This document shows positions 6,524 through 7,486 of a DNA stretch of 7,486 bases, in pieces. Source of the DNA: JBEBBU01 sp041158225 (GTDB lineage Bacteria > Pseudomonadota > Gammaproteobacteria > Methylococcales > Methylococcaceae); the NCBI GenBank assembly GCA_041158225.1, contig JBEBBU010000078.1:1-7486 (forward strand), given 5' to 3'. The notes under the pieces are model-generated. The model was not told where the DNA came from. It searched no databases and saw only the letters and a list, made by a program, of their open reading frames with translations. Position 1 is the stretch's first letter. Every line of letters begins with the position of its first letter. Position numbers and translations under genes: made by a program.

Positions 6524-6560
6524 CCTGATGAAAGGACATCGCCAGAGAAGCGATACGGGT

Positions 6561-6589
6561 ATTCTAGCAGATCTGTTCAGCCAGCTGAA
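6561..6589 (-). promoter_or_regulatory. Candidate promoter for tRNA-Thr
   Basis: On the minus strand the -10 TAGAAT (6566-6561) matches 5 of 6. A weak -35, TTCAGC (6589-6584, 3 of 6), lies 17 bp away. Just downstream of the -10 is ACCCG, a GC-rich discriminator of the kind seen at stringently controlled stable-RNA promoters. The start would fall about 30 bases before the mature 5' end, leaving a leader for RNase P. Confidence 0.45.
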
Positions 6590-6597
6590 GATACTTT

Positions 6598-7335
6598 ATG
6601 CTGCATGGCATGAATGATCCTGAATCCCATGGTTACAAAGATATTGCCGCTTTCTTTGACGGCTGGGCGCTCTACCAGAAACTGCTGGATGGTGATGCCA
6701 TGTTTCACCAGGAGCTCTATCGTGGCCTGATCAATCAGGTAGCAGACAGTAGCGGAGGGAAGCCGCTTGCGCTGCTTGATCTTGGCTGTGGCAATGCCGC
6801 TTTCATGCAGCCATTGCTGGCTGGGCATCCCGGTATGCATTACTGCGGGGTGGATCTGTCGGCGGTGGCGCTGGAGCTTGCCCGTGCCATGCTGGATACC
6901 ATGCCGCTCGGGTATCAGCTGATACAGGCAGACATGCTGCAGGCCTTGCGGCAGTTAGTGGCCGCAGGCCAGACTATGGATGTCATTTTTTCCGGATACG
7001 CGCTGCATCATCTGCAGGCGGTGGACAAGTCAGCACTGCTGCAGCTTGCCGCACAACTGCTTGTGCCTGGCGGCCGTTTCATCATCATTGACATGTTCAT
7101 GGCTAACGGTGAAAGCCGGAGCCGTTATCTGCAGGCGGTGGATAACTATGTGCGTACCCACTGGATCATGCTGTCAGCGGAGGAAGCTGATGCCGTCATG
7201 GGACATATCAGTGGTGAGGATTTTCCCGAGACACCTGACAGCCTTCGCGCCATGGCAACGGCGGCAGGGTTTGCCGCTGCCGAACAGGTTATCTGCCGAG
7301 ACCGCTGGTTTCAGTTATGGGTGCTGCAGCGCTAG
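6598..7335 (+). CDS. Class I SAM-dependent methyltransferase
   Basis: Probable small-molecule methyltransferase of 245 residues with a Rossmann fold. Motif I is LLDLGCGNA at 59-67 (SAM binding), Asp86 in GVDLS ends strand 2 and should hold the ribose hydroxyls, and QADML at 110-114 marks the adenine site. MDVIFSGYALHHL at 127-139 is strand 4 with the HH typical of type 11/12 methyltransferases. LVPGGRFIIID at 155-165 is the post-core motif. A helical N-terminus (FFDGWALYQKLL) and insert (YLQAVDNYVRTHW) likely form the substrate lid. The substrate is not deducible. The start could be ATG 6598 or ATG 6610 (MNDPES); neither has a good Shine-Dalgarno. It is divergent from tRNA-Thr and ends 2 bp before the convergent nth stop codon. 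Confidence 0.9.
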   Translation: MLHGMNDPESHGYKDIAAFFDGWALYQKLLDGDAMFHQELYRGLINQVADSSGGKPLALLDLGCGNAAFMQPLLAGHPGMHYCGVDLSAVALELARAMLDTMPLGYQLIQADMLQALRQLVAAGQTMDVIFSGYALHHLQAVDKSALLQLAAQLLVPGGRFIIIDMFMANGESRSRYLQAVDNYVRTHWIMLSAEEADAVMGHISGEDFPETPDSLRAMATAAGFAAAEQVICRDRWFQLWVLQR

Positions 7336-7337
7336 TA

Positions 7338-7486
7338 TCAGTCCGGCTTCAGTGTGGATGAAGGACATAAGGCCGCGATCACACAGCGCTCACAGCCGGG
7401 TTTGCGGGCGGTACAGGTATAGCGTCCGTGCAGGATCAGCAGGTGGTGGGCATCCTGCAGAAAGCGCCGTGGCGTCGCTTTCATCA
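7338..7486 (-). CDS. nth: Endonuclease III, C-terminal part (runs off right edge)
   Basis: C-terminal 48 residues of the base-excision-repair DNA glycosylase/AP lyase that removes oxidised pyrimidines. The visible part includes DAHHLLILHGRYTC, close to the E. coli Nth sequence. All four cysteines of the [4Fe-4S] cluster are present in the exact C-x6-C-x2-C-x5-C spacing (CTARKPGC, CERC, CVIAALC). The tail ends PSSTLKPD before TGA. The catalytic Lys and Asp lie beyond base 7486. The Cys spacing and the ILHGRYTC stretch make Nth much more likely than MutY, which also has this cluster. It is convergent with the methyltransferase gene, with 2 bp between the stops. Confidence 0.95.
   Translation of the reverse strand, partial: MKATPRRFLQDAHHLLILHGRYTCTARKPGCERCVIAALCPSSTLKPD

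Noticed and set aside
1..7486. CRISPR array, insertion sequence ends, att site beside the tRNA
   Set aside because: No regularly spaced repeats or transposase reading frames, and no repeat of the tRNA 3' end elsewhere in the window.

Overview
The window looks like ordinary chromosomal DNA from a Gram-negative proteobacterium, most likely gamma or beta. The reasons are moderate GC content, tightly packed genes on both strands, a methyl-accepting chemotaxis protein (MCP), an E. coli-like endonuclease III C-terminus and a canonical tRNA-Thr. The species cannot be named from the sequence. There is no CRISPR array, insertion sequence, phage gene, rRNA or convincing intrinsic terminator. No stretch longer than 300 bases lacks a gene.

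Layout, left to right. The minus strand from 1 to 1415 encodes most of a CPA1-type Na+/H+ antiporter that runs off the left edge. It is divergent from an AEC (auxin efflux carrier) family permease at about 1479-2426. That gene converges on a 690-residue MCP (2423-4495, minus), and the two share a 4-base CTAG that supplies both stop codons. A 172-bp AT-rich gap separates the MCP from a divergent plus-strand run of three genes. These are a 126-residue single-pass membrane protein of unknown function (4668-5048), a 157-residue BLUF blue-light photoreceptor (5124-5597) and an unrecognised, probably exported protein (5693-6424). A minus-strand tRNA-Thr(UGU) follows at 6448-6523. It is divergent from a SAM-dependent methyltransferase (6598-7335). 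That gene stops 2 bp from the end of nth (endonuclease III, minus), which runs off the right edge.

How the genes may work together. The two transporters and the housekeeping genes (tRNA, nth) show no functional link to one another. The central block, 2423-6424, is the accessory part: a chemoreceptor with an extended multi-HAMP relay, a small membrane protein, a flavin light sensor and an exported orphan protein. A light or stress response shared by these genes is possible but is only inferred from proximity. The strongest specific observation is that the BLUF protein keeps the whole photocycle residue set at AppA-equivalent spacing. The most novel material is the two orphan genes beside it.
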